Part shown: piece by piece, positions 36,269 to 45,253 of the stretch | Layout: each line of letters opens with the position of its first letter | How positions within the stretch are numbered: position 1 is the first letter of the stretch | Assembly (NCBI RefSeq): GCF_020193575.1 | Contig: NZ_JADYVD010000024.1 | Location: 1-64,000, forward strand | Direction of reading: 5' to 3' | DNA length: 64,000 bases | From: Ensifer sp. IC4062 | GTDB taxonomy: Bacteria; Pseudomonadota; Alphaproteobacteria; Rhizobiales; Rhizobiaceae | Translations under genes and position numbers: made by a program | Notes under the pieces: model-generated | The model's input: the letters and a program-made list of their open reading frames with translations, nothing else | What the model was told of the DNA's origin: nothing | The model's database searches: none

Positions 36269-36979
36269 ATGTCCTTTCGCGCCACGGTTCTGACGCTCTA
36301 TCCGGAGATGTTTCCTGGACATCTAGGCGTCTCGCTCGCCGGCAAGGCGCTGGAGCGCGGGCAATGGTCGATCGAGACCGTGCAGATTCGCGATTTCGCC
36401 GAGGACAAGCACCGCACCGTCGACGACACGCCAGCCGGCGGTGGCGCCGGCATGGTGCTGAAGCCCGACGTGCTGGCGCGCGCGATCGACCGGGTTTCCA
36501 TCAACGATGATCGTCCGCGGCTGCTGATGAGCCCGCGCGGCCGGCCTTTGACCCAGGAGCGCGTGCGGGATCTTGCCGCCGGCCCCGGCGTCGTCATCGT
36601 CTGCGGCCGCTTCGAGGGCGTCGACCAGCGGGTCATCGATGCGCGCAATCTCGAGGAAGTATCGATCGGCGACTATATTCTTTCCGGCGGCGAGCCTGCG
36701 GCTCTTGTCCTTCTCGATGCCGTCGTGCGCATCCTGCCAGGCGTGATGGGCAACGAATTGTCCGGCGTGCACGAAAGTTTCGAGGGAGGTCTTCTGGAGC
36801 ATCCGCATTACACGCGGCCGCAGGTCTTCGAGGGCCAGGAAATCCCGTCCGTGCTCACTTCCGGAAATCATAGCGCCATCGCCAAATGGCGCGAAGCCGA
36901 GGCCCGAAAATTGACGGCGGAGCGCCGGCCGGATCTGCTGGAGCGTGATCCGAAAAGTGGGAAGCGGTTTTCGGAATAA
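36269..36979 (+). CDS. trmD: tRNA (guanine-37-N1)-methyltransferase
   Basis: This 236-residue SPOUT methyltransferase makes m1G37 and prevents +1 frameshifting. The N-terminus [19 protein letters not shown] and the trefoil-knot SAM site [19 protein letters not shown] are intact, as is the [12 protein letters not shown] loop. I chose the ATG at 36269; the frame is open upstream into rimM. It follows the common bacterial order rpsP-rimM-trmD-rplS, except that an inverted TauE-like gene is inserted before rplS. Confidence 0.96.
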   Translation: MSFRATVLTLYPEMFPGHLGVSLAGKALERGQWSIETVQIRDFAEDKHRTVDDTPAGGGAGMVLKPDVLARAIDRVSINDDRPRLLMSPRGRPLTQERVRDLAAGPGVVIVCGRFEGVDQRVIDARNLEEVSIGDYILSGGEPAALVLLDAVVRILPGVMGNELSGVHESFEGGLLEHPHYTRPQVFEGQEIPSVLTSGNHSAIAKWREAEARKLTAERRPDLLERDPKSGKRFSE

Positions 36980-37011
36980 TCACGCGTGCATCGAAACTTG
37001 CCGTGCTGCGC

Positions 37012-37764
37012 TCAGCCGGTGAAGAAATAATAAGCGGCAAGTAGCAGGCCGACCGCAACGACGAGTGCGCGAATGATCGCCTGCGGAACGCGCCGTGCCG
37101 CCCAGACTCCCGCATAGCCGCCAAGGGCTGCACCCGGAACCATGATGGCCGCGTGCAGCCAGGAGACGACCCCGCCTGCGGCAAAGACCGCGATGGCGAT
37201 CGCGGCAATGACGATCGAGATGAAATTTTTAAGCGCGTTCAGCCGGTGGTAGCTGCCGCCGGTTGCAAGGCCGAGAACAGCCAGCATCATGATGCCCATG
37301 CCGGCACCGAAGAAGCCACCATAGACGGAGGTCGCTAGCTGGCTGGCAACCCCGAGCGGACCGATTCGGTGTTCGTCGCTGCGTGCCTTGGGTTTCAGCA
37401 GCGGACCGGCCGCGAAGATCGCGGTCGCGGCGCTCAGTAGCCAGGGCACCATCGCGCGGAAGGACGGGTTGGAGAGGGAGAGCAGGAGCAACGCGCCCGC
37501 CAGCCCGCCGATCGCCGAAATTGCACCGAGCAAGATTGCGTTCCGCCGGTCTGCCCGTATTTCCTTGGCGTAGGCGAGCGCCGAGGTGACGTAGCCTGGC
37601 AGTTGGATGATCGACGAGGTGGCGTTGGCAACGATCGGCGACAGGCCGCCAAGGGTCATGGCGCCGAAGGTCAGAAAGGTGCCGCCGCCGGCAATGGCAT
37701 TAACGACACCGGAGAGGAATCCCGAAACAAAAAGCAGAAAAGCTTGAACGATTGTCATGGCCAT
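37012..37764 (-). CDS. TauE/SafE-family sulfite/organosulfonate exporter-like permease
   Basis: This 250-residue inner-membrane protein has about eight helices arranged as two repeats. Conserved family segments are NAIAGGGTFLTFGAMTLGG near the N-terminus and GGFFGAGMGIMMLAVLG in the second half. Relatives export sulfite, sulfoacetate or other small anions; the substrate is unknown. It interrupts the trmD-rplS block on the opposite strand, leaving a 324-base gap in front of rplS. Confidence 0.9.
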   Translation of the reverse strand: MAMTIVQAFLLFVSGFLSGVVNAIAGGGTFLTFGAMTLGGLSPIVANATSSIIQLPGYVTSALAYAKEIRADRRNAILLGAISAIGGLAGALLLLSLSNPSFRAMVPWLLSAATAIFAAGPLLKPKARSDEHRIGPLGVASQLATSVYGGFFGAGMGIMMLAVLGLATGGSYHRLNALKNFISIVIAAIAIAVFAAGGVVSWLHAAIMVPGAALGGYAGVWAARRVPQAIIRALVVAVGLLLAAYYFFTG

Positions 37765-38088
37765 CCCCCGAACGCGTGGACACCGGGATAGCCGTTGGCG
37801 ATATCGACCGCAAGCCCGGGGCCCCTTGTGCCTCCGATGTCTGCAATTTCAGACAATTCTGATAAAATGCCGCTCGCGAGACTGGCGACGCCGAAAAATC
37901 GGCTTTCGGGGATGACAAGGCGGATTGTTTGGTGTATGTGCCGCCCCGGTTCGGGTTCTTTGCCCGTCGACCATCAACAAAGAATGGCGAATCCGCTCCT
38001 GCCATAAATACGGCAAGGCTTGAAGGGAAATCCAACAGGCTGATCGAGAGCGCTCTGGCTGTTTCAGAAGAACGCAAAGGTTAGACCG
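37765..38088. other. Divergent upstream region of TauE-like gene and rplS
   Basis: This 324-base region should contain the promoters of the TauE-like gene and of rplS. A possible small leader hairpin (AACAG...CTGTT around GAGCGCTCTGG) lies 25-60 bases before the rplS start and could be an autoregulatory site for L19. I see no open frame with convincing support. Confidence 0.45.
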
Positions 38089-38622
38089 ATGAACATCATC
38101 CAGCAGTTGGAAGCCGAACAGGCCGCCAAGATCGCCGCAAAGCGCACCCTTCCCGATTTCTCCGCCGGCGACACCGTCCGCGTCAATGTCCGCGTTGTCG
38201 AAGGCAACCGTACCCGCGTTCAGGCCTATGAAGGCGTCTGCATCGCCCGTTCCGGCGGCGGCCTCAACGAAAGCTTTACCGTCCGCAAGATCTCCTATGG
38301 CGAAGGCGTCGAGCGCGTATTCCCGGTTTACTCTCCGCTCGTCGAGAGCGTCGAAGTGGTTCGCCGCGGTAAGGTCCGCCGCGCCAAGCTCTACTATCTG
38401 CGCGATCGTCGCGGCAAATCGGCCCGTATCGTGGAAAACACCGGCACGCGCGCCCGCAAGCTGAACGAAGCCGAGCGCCAGGCCGTTGCCGACGAGAAGG
38501 CACGCATCGAGGCTGAAAAGGTTGCCGCCGCCCAGGCTCTCGCAGCCGAGAAGGCCGCAGCCGAAGCCGCCGAAGCAAAGGCAGCGGAAGAGGCAAAGGC
38601 AGCAGAGAACGCTGCGGAATAA
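38089..38622 (+). CDS. rplS: 50S ribosomal protein L19
   Basis: The first 125 residues are a standard bL19 ([40 protein letters not shown]). The 177-residue protein carries a C-terminal tail of about 50 residues made of Ala, Glu and Lys, as in other rhizobia. The upstream sequence CAAAGGTTAGACCG serves as ribosome binding site. It has its own upstream region and terminator, so it is probably independent of trmD here. Confidence 0.97.
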   Translation: MNIIQQLEAEQAAKIAAKRTLPDFSAGDTVRVNVRVVEGNRTRVQAYEGVCIARSGGGLNESFTVRKISYGEGVERVFPVYSPLVESVEVVRRGKVRRAKLYYLRDRRGKSARIVENTGTRARKLNEAERQAVADEKARIEAEKVAAAQALAAEKAAAEAAEAKAAEEAKAAENAAE

Positions 38623-38645
38623 GTTTTCAATTCCTCGGAATTGTC

Positions 38646-38676
38646 AGAAAGGCGGCCTCGAGCCGCCTTTCTTTTT
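38646..38676 (+). terminator. Intrinsic terminator of rplS
   Basis: AGAAAGGCGGC and GCCGCCTTTCT form an 11-bp stem around CTCGA, followed by TTTTT. Confidence 0.93.
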
Positions 38677-38808
38677 GCCGGTTCTGCCCGGCGCCCTGCT
38701 CAAGTGAACAGGATTTCGCATCGATCCTGAATCCAGCGATCTATCTTCTTGTCTTTCCGGTAAAATTCGTGACATTTTCTGTCGCCACAATTTTCGGGAG
38801 CTTCTCCA

Positions 38809-39618
38809 ATGACATGCCGTCGCCATGTGCTTGCGGGCATAGCCGCAGCCCTCGCCGTTCCATTCGTATTCTCTGCGCCCGCTTACGCGAGCGACCTGCC
38901 GGACCTCGGCGGCAAGACGGTCGTCGTCGTGACCGAAAATGCCTATCCGCCGCTGCAGTTCGTCGATCCCAAGACCGGCCAGGCGGTCGGCTGGGAATAT
39001 GATGCGATGAACGAGATTGCCAAGCGGCTCAACTTCAACGTCGAGTACCAGAACACGAGCTGGGATGCGATGATCCAGGCCGTCTCCGACGGCCAGTACC
39101 AGATCGGCATGACCGGGATCACCATCAAGGACGACCGCAAGGAGAAGGTCGACTTCTCCGACCCCTATATGCGCTCGCAGCAGTTCATGCTGGTGCGCGG
39201 CGACGAAGCCCGCTTCAAGGACGCCAAGAGCTTCGCTGCGGTGGAGGATGCGCTGATCGGCGCCCAGCCCGGCACGTCGCCGTTCTACACCGCGGTCTAT
39301 GAAATTCTCGACGGCAACGAGCAGAACCCGCGCATCAAACTGTTCGAGACCTTCGGCGCGACCGTGCAGGCGCTCAAGGCCGGCGATGTCGACCTCGTGC
39401 TGACCGACAGCGTGGCGGCGCAAGGCTATGTCGATTCGTCCGAAGGCAAGCTCAAGGTTGTCGGCGAGCCGCTCGGCACGGAGGATTTCGGCTTCATCTT
39501 CCCGAAAGGCTCCGACCTCGTCGCCCCGATCAATGCCGCCATCAAGGCGCTGAAGGAGGACGGCACCTTCGATGCGCTCAACAAGAAATGGTTCCTCGAC
39601 TACAAAATGGGCGGCTGA
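38809..39618 (+). CDS. Amino-acid ABC transporter substrate-binding protein (family 3)
   Basis: This is a 269-residue periplasmic protein. A signal peptide ([21 protein letters not shown]) is followed by the family-3 solute-binding fold, with [34 protein letters not shown] and the [21 protein letters not shown] segment. The Asp/Arg pattern fits polar amino acids or related compounds; the exact ligand is not clear. It is followed 65 bases later by its membrane partner, but no ATPase gene follows. Confidence 0.92.
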   Translation: MTCRRHVLAGIAAALAVPFVFSAPAYASDLPDLGGKTVVVVTENAYPPLQFVDPKTGQAVGWEYDAMNEIAKRLNFNVEYQNTSWDAMIQAVSDGQYQIGMTGITIKDDRKEKVDFSDPYMRSQQFMLVRGDEARFKDAKSFAAVEDALIGAQPGTSPFYTAVYEILDGNEQNPRIKLFETFGATVQALKAGDVDLVLTDSVAAQGYVDSSEGKLKVVGEPLGTEDFGFIFPKGSDLVAPINAAIKALKEDGTFDALNKKWFLDYKMGG

Positions 39619-39683
39619 TCGCCGGGGCGGGATGAGGAATGTGCGGCTTTTCCGCCCGCATCCCGCTCCAACTTATCGGAATC

Positions 39684-40505
39684 ATGATGGCGCCAGTTAA
39701 ATCCGACACTTCCGAAAAGGGCGACTATCCCTGGTGGCTGGTCGCCCTTCTCTTGATCGCCGCGGCACTTGCCGCGGTCATCATCACCAACGACGTCTTT
39801 TCCCAGGTCTTCGGCGTTGTCCTCAAGGGCATCGGCGTCACCATTTTCGTGACCCTGGTCGGTTTTGCGCTGGCGACCGTGCTTGGCCTCGGCGTGGCGT
39901 TGATGGCGCTTTCCGAGCACGTTGCGCTGCGCCAGACTGCGCGCTTCTACACCGAGGTAATCCGTGGCGTCCCGATCCTCGTCCTGCTCTTCTACATCGC
40001 CTTCGTCGGAGCGCCGGCGGTGGTGGTCGTATTGAATTTCGCGGCCGCGCCGGTCATTTCTACAGGCTGGATGGAGCCGCTCGTCGTTCGCGACATCTCG
40101 CTGATGTGGCGGGCGATCATCGCCCTGATGATCGGCTATTCGGCCTTCATCGCCGAGGTCTTTCGCGCTGGCATCCAGTCGGTCGACAAGGGGCAGGTGG
40201 AGGCGGCCAAGGCGCTCGGGCTCTCGCGCTACCAGCGCTTTCGCCTCGTCGTCTTCCCGCAGGCGATCCGCGTCATCCTGCCGCCGCTCGGCAACGACTT
40301 CGTGGCGATGGTCAAGGATTCTTCGCTGGTCTCGGTGCTAGGCGTCGCCGACATCACCCAGATGGGCAAGATCTACGCCTCGGGCTCATTCCGCTTCTTC
40401 GAAACCTATTCCATTGTCGCCTATGTCTATCTCATCCTGACGATCGGCCTGTCGCTGGCGCTCCGGGCGCTCGAGCGGCGGCTGAGACGGGCGGAGGCGC
40501 GGTAG
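39684..40505 (+). CDS. Amino-acid ABC transporter permease (HisMQ/GlnP type)
   Basis: This permease of about 273 residues has one leading helix, then the binding-protein-dependent transport domain. The EAA loop reads EAAKALGLSRYQRFRLVVFPQAIRVILPP in two parts, and TEVIRGVPILVLLFYIAF is the typical front segment. I chose the ATGATG at 39684, near family length; an ATG 15 codons upstream is in frame. No ATP-binding partner is present before leuC, so it must borrow one or use a distant gene. Confidence 0.9.
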   Translation: MMAPVKSDTSEKGDYPWWLVALLLIAAALAAVIITNDVFSQVFGVVLKGIGVTIFVTLVGFALATVLGLGVALMALSEHVALRQTARFYTEVIRGVPILVLLFYIAFVGAPAVVVVLNFAAAPVISTGWMEPLVVRDISLMWRAIIALMIGYSAFIAEVFRAGIQSVDKGQVEAAKALGLSRYQRFRLVVFPQAIRVILPPLGNDFVAMVKDSSLVSVLGVADITQMGKIYASGSFRFFETYSIVAYVYLILTIGLSLALRALERRLRRAEAR

Positions 40506-40510
40506 CTTCG

Positions 40511-40560
40511 CTTCATCTCCCAACCCCGCGACCTTGTGGGGAGGGGGAAGCTGAAGAGGA
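40511..40560. repeat. Short GC-rich repeat, half element
   Basis: CTTCATCTCCCAACCCC and GGGGAGGGGGAAGCTGAAG form an inverted pair around CTTGTGG. It resembles 45207-45243 and lies just past the permease stop, where it may also end transcription. Confidence 0.55.
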
Positions 40561-40625
40561 GTAGGGATGGAATGTTAGCGGCGTCGCTTCCATCTCGCCA
40601 ATTGCCGAACAGTCGAAAAATTGAT

Positions 40626-40754
40626 ATGAGCACGGCCATGGAACCCAAATTCGGATGTCGCGAACAGAAAATCGTCGTGCTGCAGGACCACAAGCGTCTG
40701 CCGGCACGGTTTTTCGCGCGGGTTTCCGGCGCGCTCACCAGCCGCCTATCCTGA
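40626..40754 (+). CDS. Small open frame in the leuC leader, possible
   Basis: A 42-codon frame begins ATGAGCACGGCCATGG and ends in a TGA that lies inside the terminator hairpin just before leuC. The protein is basic and not rich in leucine (four of 42), so it is not an obvious leucine leader peptide. The ribosome binding site is weak. It could be an unrelated small gene, or a chance frame. Confidence 0.3.
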   Translation: MSTAMEPKFGCREQKIVVLQDHKRLPARFFARVSGALTSRLS

Positions 40755-40771
40755 TCGTTCGATCAGTTTTT
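40751..40771 (+). terminator. Small hairpin with T run upstream of leuC
   Basis: CTGATC and GATCAG pair around GTTC and are followed by TTTTT. It lies 59 bases before the leuC ATG. It could end upstream transcription or take part in leuC attenuation. Confidence 0.6.
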
Positions 40772-40829
40772 CCGGCCGCTCTGCTGCCGACCCTTCCCAT
40801 ATTCTGAAAATTCGAATGGACATATCGCC

Positions 40830-42239
40830 ATGAGCGCACCGCGTACCCTCTATGACAAGATCTGGGACGATCATCTGGTCAACAGCCAGGACGACGGCAC
40901 CTGTCTTCTCTACATCGATCGTCACCTCGTCCACGAGGTGACGAGCCCGCAGGCCTTCGAGGGCCTGCGCATGGCCGGCCGCAAGGTCCGCGCGCCGGAA
41001 AAGACGCTCGCCGTCGTCGACCATAACGTCCCGACGTCGCCGGATCGCCACCTCGGCATCAAGAACGAGGAGAGCCGCATCCAGGTCGAGGCGCTCGCCA
41101 AGAATGCTGCCGACTTCGGCGTCGAATATTACTCCGAGAACGACAAGCGCCAGGGCATCGTCCATATCGTCGGCCCCGAACAGGGCTTCACTCTGCCTGG
41201 CATGACGATCGTCTGCGGCGACAGCCACACCTCGACGCACGGTGCTTTCGGCGCGCTCGCGCATGGCATCGGCACCTCGGAAGTGGAGCATGTTCTGGCG
41301 ACGCAGACGCTGATCCAGAAAAAGGCGAAGAACATGCTGGTGCGCGTCGACGGCCAATTGCCGCCGGGCGTCACTGCCAAGGACATCATCCTCGCGATCA
41401 TCGGCGAAATCGGCACCGCCGGCGGAACCGGCCATGTCATCGAATTCGCCGGCGAAGCCATCCGGTCGCTCTCGATGGAAGGCCGCATGACGATCTGCAA
41501 CATGACGATCGAAGGCGGCGCCCGCGCCGGTCTGATCGCGCCGGACGAGACGACCTTCGCCTATATCAAGGACCGGCCGCGCGCGCCGAAGGGCAAGGCC
41601 TGGGACATGGCGCTCGAATACTGGAAGACGCTCAACACGGACGAGGGCGCTCATTACGACCGCGTCATCGTGCTCGACGCGGCCAATCTGCCTCCCATCG
41701 TTTCCTGGGGCTCCTCGCCGGAAGACGTGGTGTCGGTGCAGGGCATCGTTCCGAATCCGGATGAGATCCAGAATGAGACCAAGCGTGCTTCGAAATGGCG
41801 TGCGCTCGACTATATGGGCCTGAAGCCCGGCACGAAGATCACCGACATCGCCATCGACCGGGTCTTCATCGGCTCTTGCACCAATGGCCGCATCGAGGAC
41901 CTGCGTGCCGTCGCCAAAGTTGTCGAGGGCCGCAAGGTCGCCCCGACCGTTTCGGCCATGATCGTGCCCGGCTCCGGCCTCGTCAAGGAACAGGCGGAAG
42001 CGGAGGGGCTCGACAAGATCTTCAGGGAAGCGGGCTTCGACTGGCGCGAACCCGGCTGCTCCATGTGCCTGGCGATGAACGACGACCGGTTGAAGCCGGG
42101 CGAGCGCTGCGCTTCGACGTCAAACCGCAACTTCGAAGGCCGCCAAGGCTTCAAGGGGCGCACCCATCTCGTCTCGCCGGCAATGGCCGCCGCCGCGGCG
42201 GTTTCCGGGCACTTCGTCGATATCCGCGAGTGGAAATAA
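40830..42239 (+). CDS. leuC: 3-isopropylmalate dehydratase large subunit
   Basis: This 469-residue subunit, with LeuD, converts 2- to 3-isopropylmalate in leucine synthesis using a [4Fe-4S] cluster. The cluster cysteines are in [12 protein letters not shown] and in [30 protein letters not shown] is the family active-site segment. The small-subunit gene leuD lies 14 kb downstream, as in other Sinorhizobium chromosomes. Confidence 0.97.
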   Translation: MSAPRTLYDKIWDDHLVNSQDDGTCLLYIDRHLVHEVTSPQAFEGLRMAGRKVRAPEKTLAVVDHNVPTSPDRHLGIKNEESRIQVEALAKNAADFGVEYYSENDKRQGIVHIVGPEQGFTLPGMTIVCGDSHTSTHGAFGALAHGIGTSEVEHVLATQTLIQKKAKNMLVRVDGQLPPGVTAKDIILAIIGEIGTAGGTGHVIEFAGEAIRSLSMEGRMTICNMTIEGGARAGLIAPDETTFAYIKDRPRAPKGKAWDMALEYWKTLNTDEGAHYDRVIVLDAANLPPIVSWGSSPEDVVSVQGIVPNPDEIQNETKRASKWRALDYMGLKPGTKITDIAIDRVFIGSCTNGRIEDLRAVAKVVEGRKVAPTVSAMIVPGSGLVKEQAEAEGLDKIFREAGFDWREPGCSMCLAMNDDRLKPGERCASTSNRNFEGRQGFKGRTHLVSPAMAAAAAVSGHFVDIREWK

Positions 42240-42265
42240 GCCGGTTCGAGCTTTTCCGGCATCTC

Positions 42266-42292
42266 AGGCCGCCCTCCGGGGCGGCCTTTTTT
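42266..42292 (+). terminator. Intrinsic terminator of leuC
   Basis: AGGCCGCCC and GGGCGGCCT pair around TCC and are followed by a T tract. Confidence 0.93.
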
Positions 42293-42346
42293 AATGCGCG
42301 CGACGGTGCGAGAATGGAACGGCCAGCCGACAGATGAGGAAGGCCT

Positions 42347-42892
42347 ATGCCTGACGACGCCAGACTCCCGACCCGCCGCCTCATGTTGCTGCGCCATGGC
42401 AAATCCGCCTGGCCGGAGGGGGTTGCCGACCATCGCCGGCCGCTTGCCGGCCGCGGTCGGAAAGCGGCGCCGGCCATCGGCGCCTTCATGGCGCGACAGG
42501 AACTCATTCCGGATCTCGCGCTCGTTTCGACCGCACGGCGCGCCCACGAGACCTGGGAGCTTGTTGCCGCGGCGTTGCCGCGCAAGGTTGACGCCCGCGA
42601 TGCCGTCGGCATCTACGAGGTCGCCGCCAAGGCCATGATCGATGTGATCCGCAAAGTGGACCCCTCGGTCGAGAAGCTCATGCTCGTCGGGCACAATCCG
42701 GGCATGGTGGAGCTTGCACTCCTGCTTGCCGGCGGCGGAGACGAGGTGGCGTTGGCGCGCCTGCGCGAGAAGTTTCCGACGGCCGGGCTGGCTGTGATGG
42801 ATTTCGCCATCGAGCAGTGGTCGGAGATCGCGCCCGGCACGGGCCGGCTCGTTCAGTTCGTGACACCGCGCATGCTGGACAACGGGACGTGA
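42347..42892 (+). CDS. SixA-like histidine phosphatase
   Basis: This 181-residue histidine-phosphatase-superfamily protein has the catalytic LLRHGKSAWPEG near residues 14-25, the second Arg in STARRAHETWE and the second His in LVGHNPGM. The short length places it with SixA-like proteins, which can dephosphorylate phosphohistidine in phosphorelays or PTS proteins. The actual target is unknown. A RIME1-like fragment starts at the base after the stop codon. Confidence 0.9.
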   Translation: MPDDARLPTRRLMLLRHGKSAWPEGVADHRRPLAGRGRKAAPAIGAFMARQELIPDLALVSTARRAHETWELVAAALPRKVDARDAVGIYEVAAKAMIDVIRKVDPSVEKLMLVGHNPGMVELALLLAGGGDEVALARLREKFPTAGLAVMDFAIEQWSEIAPGTGRLVQFVTPRMLDNGT

Positions 42893-42950
42893 TGCAGCAA
42901 CCAAATGCTGCAGCGATGTTAGCGCGTTTGATTGGACGCGCGGCGCTGTT
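42893..42950 (+). repeat. RIME1-like fragment
   Basis: The linker is altered (GATGCAGCAACCAAATGCTG) but the second palindrome GCGCGTTTGATTGGACGCGCGGCGCTGTT is clear. It fills the space between the converging SixA-like and L,D-transpeptidase genes. Confidence 0.7.
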
Positions 42951-42954
42951 GTTC

Positions 42955-43503
42955 CTACACCACCTTCACGATCGTCCCCTGGCGCATGTGCCGGATCAGG
43001 CGCTTCATTGCCGGCAGGCTGACGGCGACGCAGCCCTGCGTCGGCTCGTAGCCGGGGCGGATCAGGTGGAAGAAGATAGCCGAGCCGGCGTTGCGCCGTC
43101 TGCAGAAAACGTTCCAATCCATGACGAGGCACACGTCATAGAGGCCGTCATCGCGCATCATCGTCTCGTGGCTTGCCGCAAGCGGGGCCTTGGCCGGGCG
43201 ATTGTATGAGGCGTGCCTGGGATCGTCGCACCACAGCAAGTCGCGGCGGATAGCGCGCATCGGCAGGCAAGTCGGCGGCAACGAGATGCGGTCGCGGCGC
43301 ATGTAGCCGCCGATCAGCTTCATCGACGCTCGCGGCGTCGCGCCGTCGCCCTCGCGCTTGATTGCCGTTACGCCGCTTCGGCCGATCGCTGCCTGCTCCG
43401 TTCTGCCGTCGAAACTGACAAGCGCGCGCCGGCGGTCGCGCGGCGCCATTCTCACGACGATCGTTGATTTCGGTGATCTTACTCCCGACGTTTTCTTGCG
43501 CAT
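42955..43503 (-). CDS. L,D-transpeptidase (YkuD domain)
   Basis: This protein of about 182 residues has a YkuD-type catalytic domain. The conserved FFHLIRPGYEPTQGCVAVSL near the C-terminus supplies the active-site His and Cys. Such enzymes make 3-3 crosslinks or attach proteins to peptidoglycan, which is important in Rhizobiales that grow from one pole. I chose the ATG giving MRKKTSGVRS, after GTGAGAATA; no clear signal peptide is seen, so export is not certain. It is divergent from the CenR-like gene. Confidence 0.85.
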   Translation of the reverse strand: MRKKTSGVRSPKSTIVVRMAPRDRRRALVSFDGRTEQAAIGRSGVTAIKREGDGATPRASMKLIGGYMRRDRISLPPTCLPMRAIRRDLLWCDDPRHASYNRPAKAPLAASHETMMRDDGLYDVCLVMDWNVFCRRRNAGSAIFFHLIRPGYEPTQGCVAVSLPAMKRLIRHMRQGTIVKVV

Positions 43504-43646
43504 TATTCTCACAAAATTTTGCCTTGTCCGTGACTTGATGACGACCATAGGCATGGTTGCATTTATGACGGAGTTCAACGGCGGCCGGCTTGCCAAGTGC
43601 GGCATTTGAGCTAGTTTGATTCAGGAAGCAAACAGGAATTGTCCCT

Positions 43647-44330
43647 ATGGCGACACGCACCATTCTCCTTGTCGATGACGACAATGACCTGCGCGAGACA
43701 CTGGTAGACCAGCTTTCTCTCTATGAAGAGTTCGACCTTCTCCAAGAAGCAACCGCCGGCAAGGGGATCCAGGCGGCTCGTGCGCATCAGGTTGACCTCC
43801 TGATCATGGATGTCGGCCTGCCCGACATGGATGGCCGCGAGGCCGTCAAGCTCCTGCGCAAGGGTGGCTTCAAAGCGCCGATCGTCATGCTGACCGGGCA
43901 CGACACCGATTCGGACACCATCCTGGGGCTCGAAGCGGGCGCCAACGACTACGTCACCAAGCCCTTCCGCTTTGCCGTGCTGCTCGCCCGCATCCGCGCC
44001 CAGCTTCGTCAGCACGAGCAGAGCGAGGACGCCACATTCAGCGTCGGCCCCTACACCTTCAAGCCGAGCCAGAAGCTGCTGACGATGGAGAATGGCCAGA
44101 AGATTCGCCTGACCGAGAAGGAAGCGGCGATCATCCGCTATCTCTATCGCGCCGATCAGAAAGTGGTCACGCGCGATGTCCTGCTCGAGGAGGTCTGGGG
44201 CTACAATTCCGGCGTCACCACGCATACGCTGGAGACGCACGTGTACCGGCTCCGTCAGAAAATCGAGCGCGACCCTTCCAATGCGGAGATTTTGGTGACA
44301 GAGAACGGCGGCTACAAGATCGTTCCTTAA
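43647..44330 (+). CDS. cenR: OmpR-family response regulator, CenR/OtpR-like
   Basis: This is a 227-residue transcription factor. The receiver domain has the phosphoacceptor Asp55 (LLIMDVGLPD), the LTGHD switch Thr and YVTKPF Lys. The winged-helix output has RLTEKEAAIIRYLYRAD and VTTHTLETHVYRLRQKIE. The sequence resembles the alphaproteobacterial CenR/OtpR regulators, which control envelope genes and are often essential. The symbol is by similarity from memory. The cognate kinase is not adjacent. It faces the L,D-transpeptidase gene across about 140 bases, a plausible target. Confidence 0.82.
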   Translation: MATRTILLVDDDNDLRETLVDQLSLYEEFDLLQEATAGKGIQAARAHQVDLLIMDVGLPDMDGREAVKLLRKGGFKAPIVMLTGHDTDSDTILGLEAGANDYVTKPFRFAVLLARIRAQLRQHEQSEDATFSVGPYTFKPSQKLLTMENGQKIRLTEKEAAIIRYLYRADQKVVTRDVLLEEVWGYNSGVTTHTLETHVYRLRQKIERDPSNAEILVTENGGYKIVP

Positions 44331-44378
44331 GCGGGATCGCGGAAGGGTGTGAAGCGCACTTCCGTTCGCATTCCGCTT

Positions 44379-44481
44379 CTACTGCCTGTCCCTAAATCGT
44401 ATCGATTTATGGATAAAGACATGCAGCAATTCAAAGTGCTACAGCGTCCTGTGCGCGTCTGAAAAGACGCCCGGCGCTGTA
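44379..44481 (+). repeat. RIME1-like element downstream of cenR
   Basis: CTGCCTGTCCCTAAATCG and CGATTTATGGATAAAGACATG, the linker CAATTCAAAGTGCTACAGCG and the arms GTGCGCGTCT/AGACGCCCGGCGCTGTA are all present. Confidence 0.85.
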
Positions 44482-44507
44482 AAATGTGAGCTGGGAGAAT
44501 TGCCGCC

Positions 44508-44963
44508 TTGGCACTCAACGACGACATCGCGCTTTTGTCCAATGTGGCGCTCTTTGCCGATATCAGCGAAGACAAGCTGAGGCTGATTGCCTTCGGTGCC
44601 GAGCGTCGCCGCGTGCTGAAGGGCCAGGAGCTTTTTCGCGAGGGGGCGCCGGCCGACTGCGCCTTTGCCGTTGCTGCTGGCAGTTTCACGCTCTCAAAGG
44701 CGGACGGCGAGGGGCGACAGCAGCATGTGGCCACCGTCGAGCATGGCGCGCTTCTTTCTGAACTGGCATTGATCTCGATGGTCGAACGCAAGTTCACGGC
44801 GACCGCCGACGAAGACAGCGAAGTCATCCGCATCAATCGCCCGCTATTTCGCCGGATGCTGGAAGAGTATCCGGAGGTGACGGCGCTTGTGGAAGCTCGC
44901 ATTCGCGAGAACCTGCAGGCGATGATCCGGCGCGCCGAGGCGCTCGCGGGGCGGTTTGCCTGA
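44508..44963 (+). CDS. Cyclic nucleotide-binding domain protein
   Basis: This 151-residue protein consists almost entirely of a Crp-type cNMP-binding beta roll (ELFREGAPADCAFAVAAGSF; HGALLSELALISMVERKFTA) plus a C-terminal helix. There is no DNA-binding domain, so it is probably a sensor that acts on a partner. The ligand-binding cassette lacks the canonical Arg of cAMP sites (GALLSELALI...RKFTATA), so a nucleotide is uncertain. The start is TTG, after GGGAGA. Confidence 0.82.
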   Translation: MALNDDIALLSNVALFADISEDKLRLIAFGAERRRVLKGQELFREGAPADCAFAVAAGSFTLSKADGEGRQQHVATVEHGALLSELALISMVERKFTATADEDSEVIRINRPLFRRMLEEYPEVTALVEARIRENLQAMIRRAEALAGRFA

Positions 44964-45061
44964 CGGGATCATCGAGGTCGGTACCGTCTCAAAAGACCGC
45001 TCGCCAAAGGGGGAGGGGCTCAGGTAGCGCTCGTGTCACTACGGTTCAATACGCGAAAACG

Positions 45062-45163
45062 CTACTGCATGGTTCCTTAAATCGGAGCCGATTTAAGGGC
45101 AAACATGCAGTAATTCAAAGTGCCACAGGATCCTTGCGCCTCAGATAAGACGCGGTGCTCGTA
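45062..45163 (+). repeat. RIME1-like element upstream of xthA terminus
   Basis: CTACTGCATGGTTCCTTAAATCGG and CCGATTTAAGGGCAAACATGCAG form a near-perfect first palindrome, here broken into two arms. The linker AATTCAAAGTGCCACAG and a degenerate second palindrome follow. Confidence 0.82.
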
Positions 45164-45206
45164 GTGGGGTGCTTTAGTATTGTGCACGCCATCGGGCGTG
45201 AGCGCA

Positions 45207-45243
45207 TACCCCCTCCCCTTTGTGGGAAGAGGTTGGGGAGGAG
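45207..45243. repeat. Short GC-rich repeat, half element
   Basis: CCCCCTCCCCTTTGTGGG and AGAGGTTGGGGAGGAG form an inverted pair like that at 40511-40560. It lies directly past the xthA stop. Confidence 0.55.
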
Positions 45244-45253
45244 TAACCGCGAA

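Noticed and set aside
40626-40754. A leucine-rich leader peptide for leuC
   Set aside because: Only four of 42 residues are Leu and there is no Leu run near a pause hairpin, so classical leucine attenuation is not supported. The frame and hairpin are reported as an open question instead.
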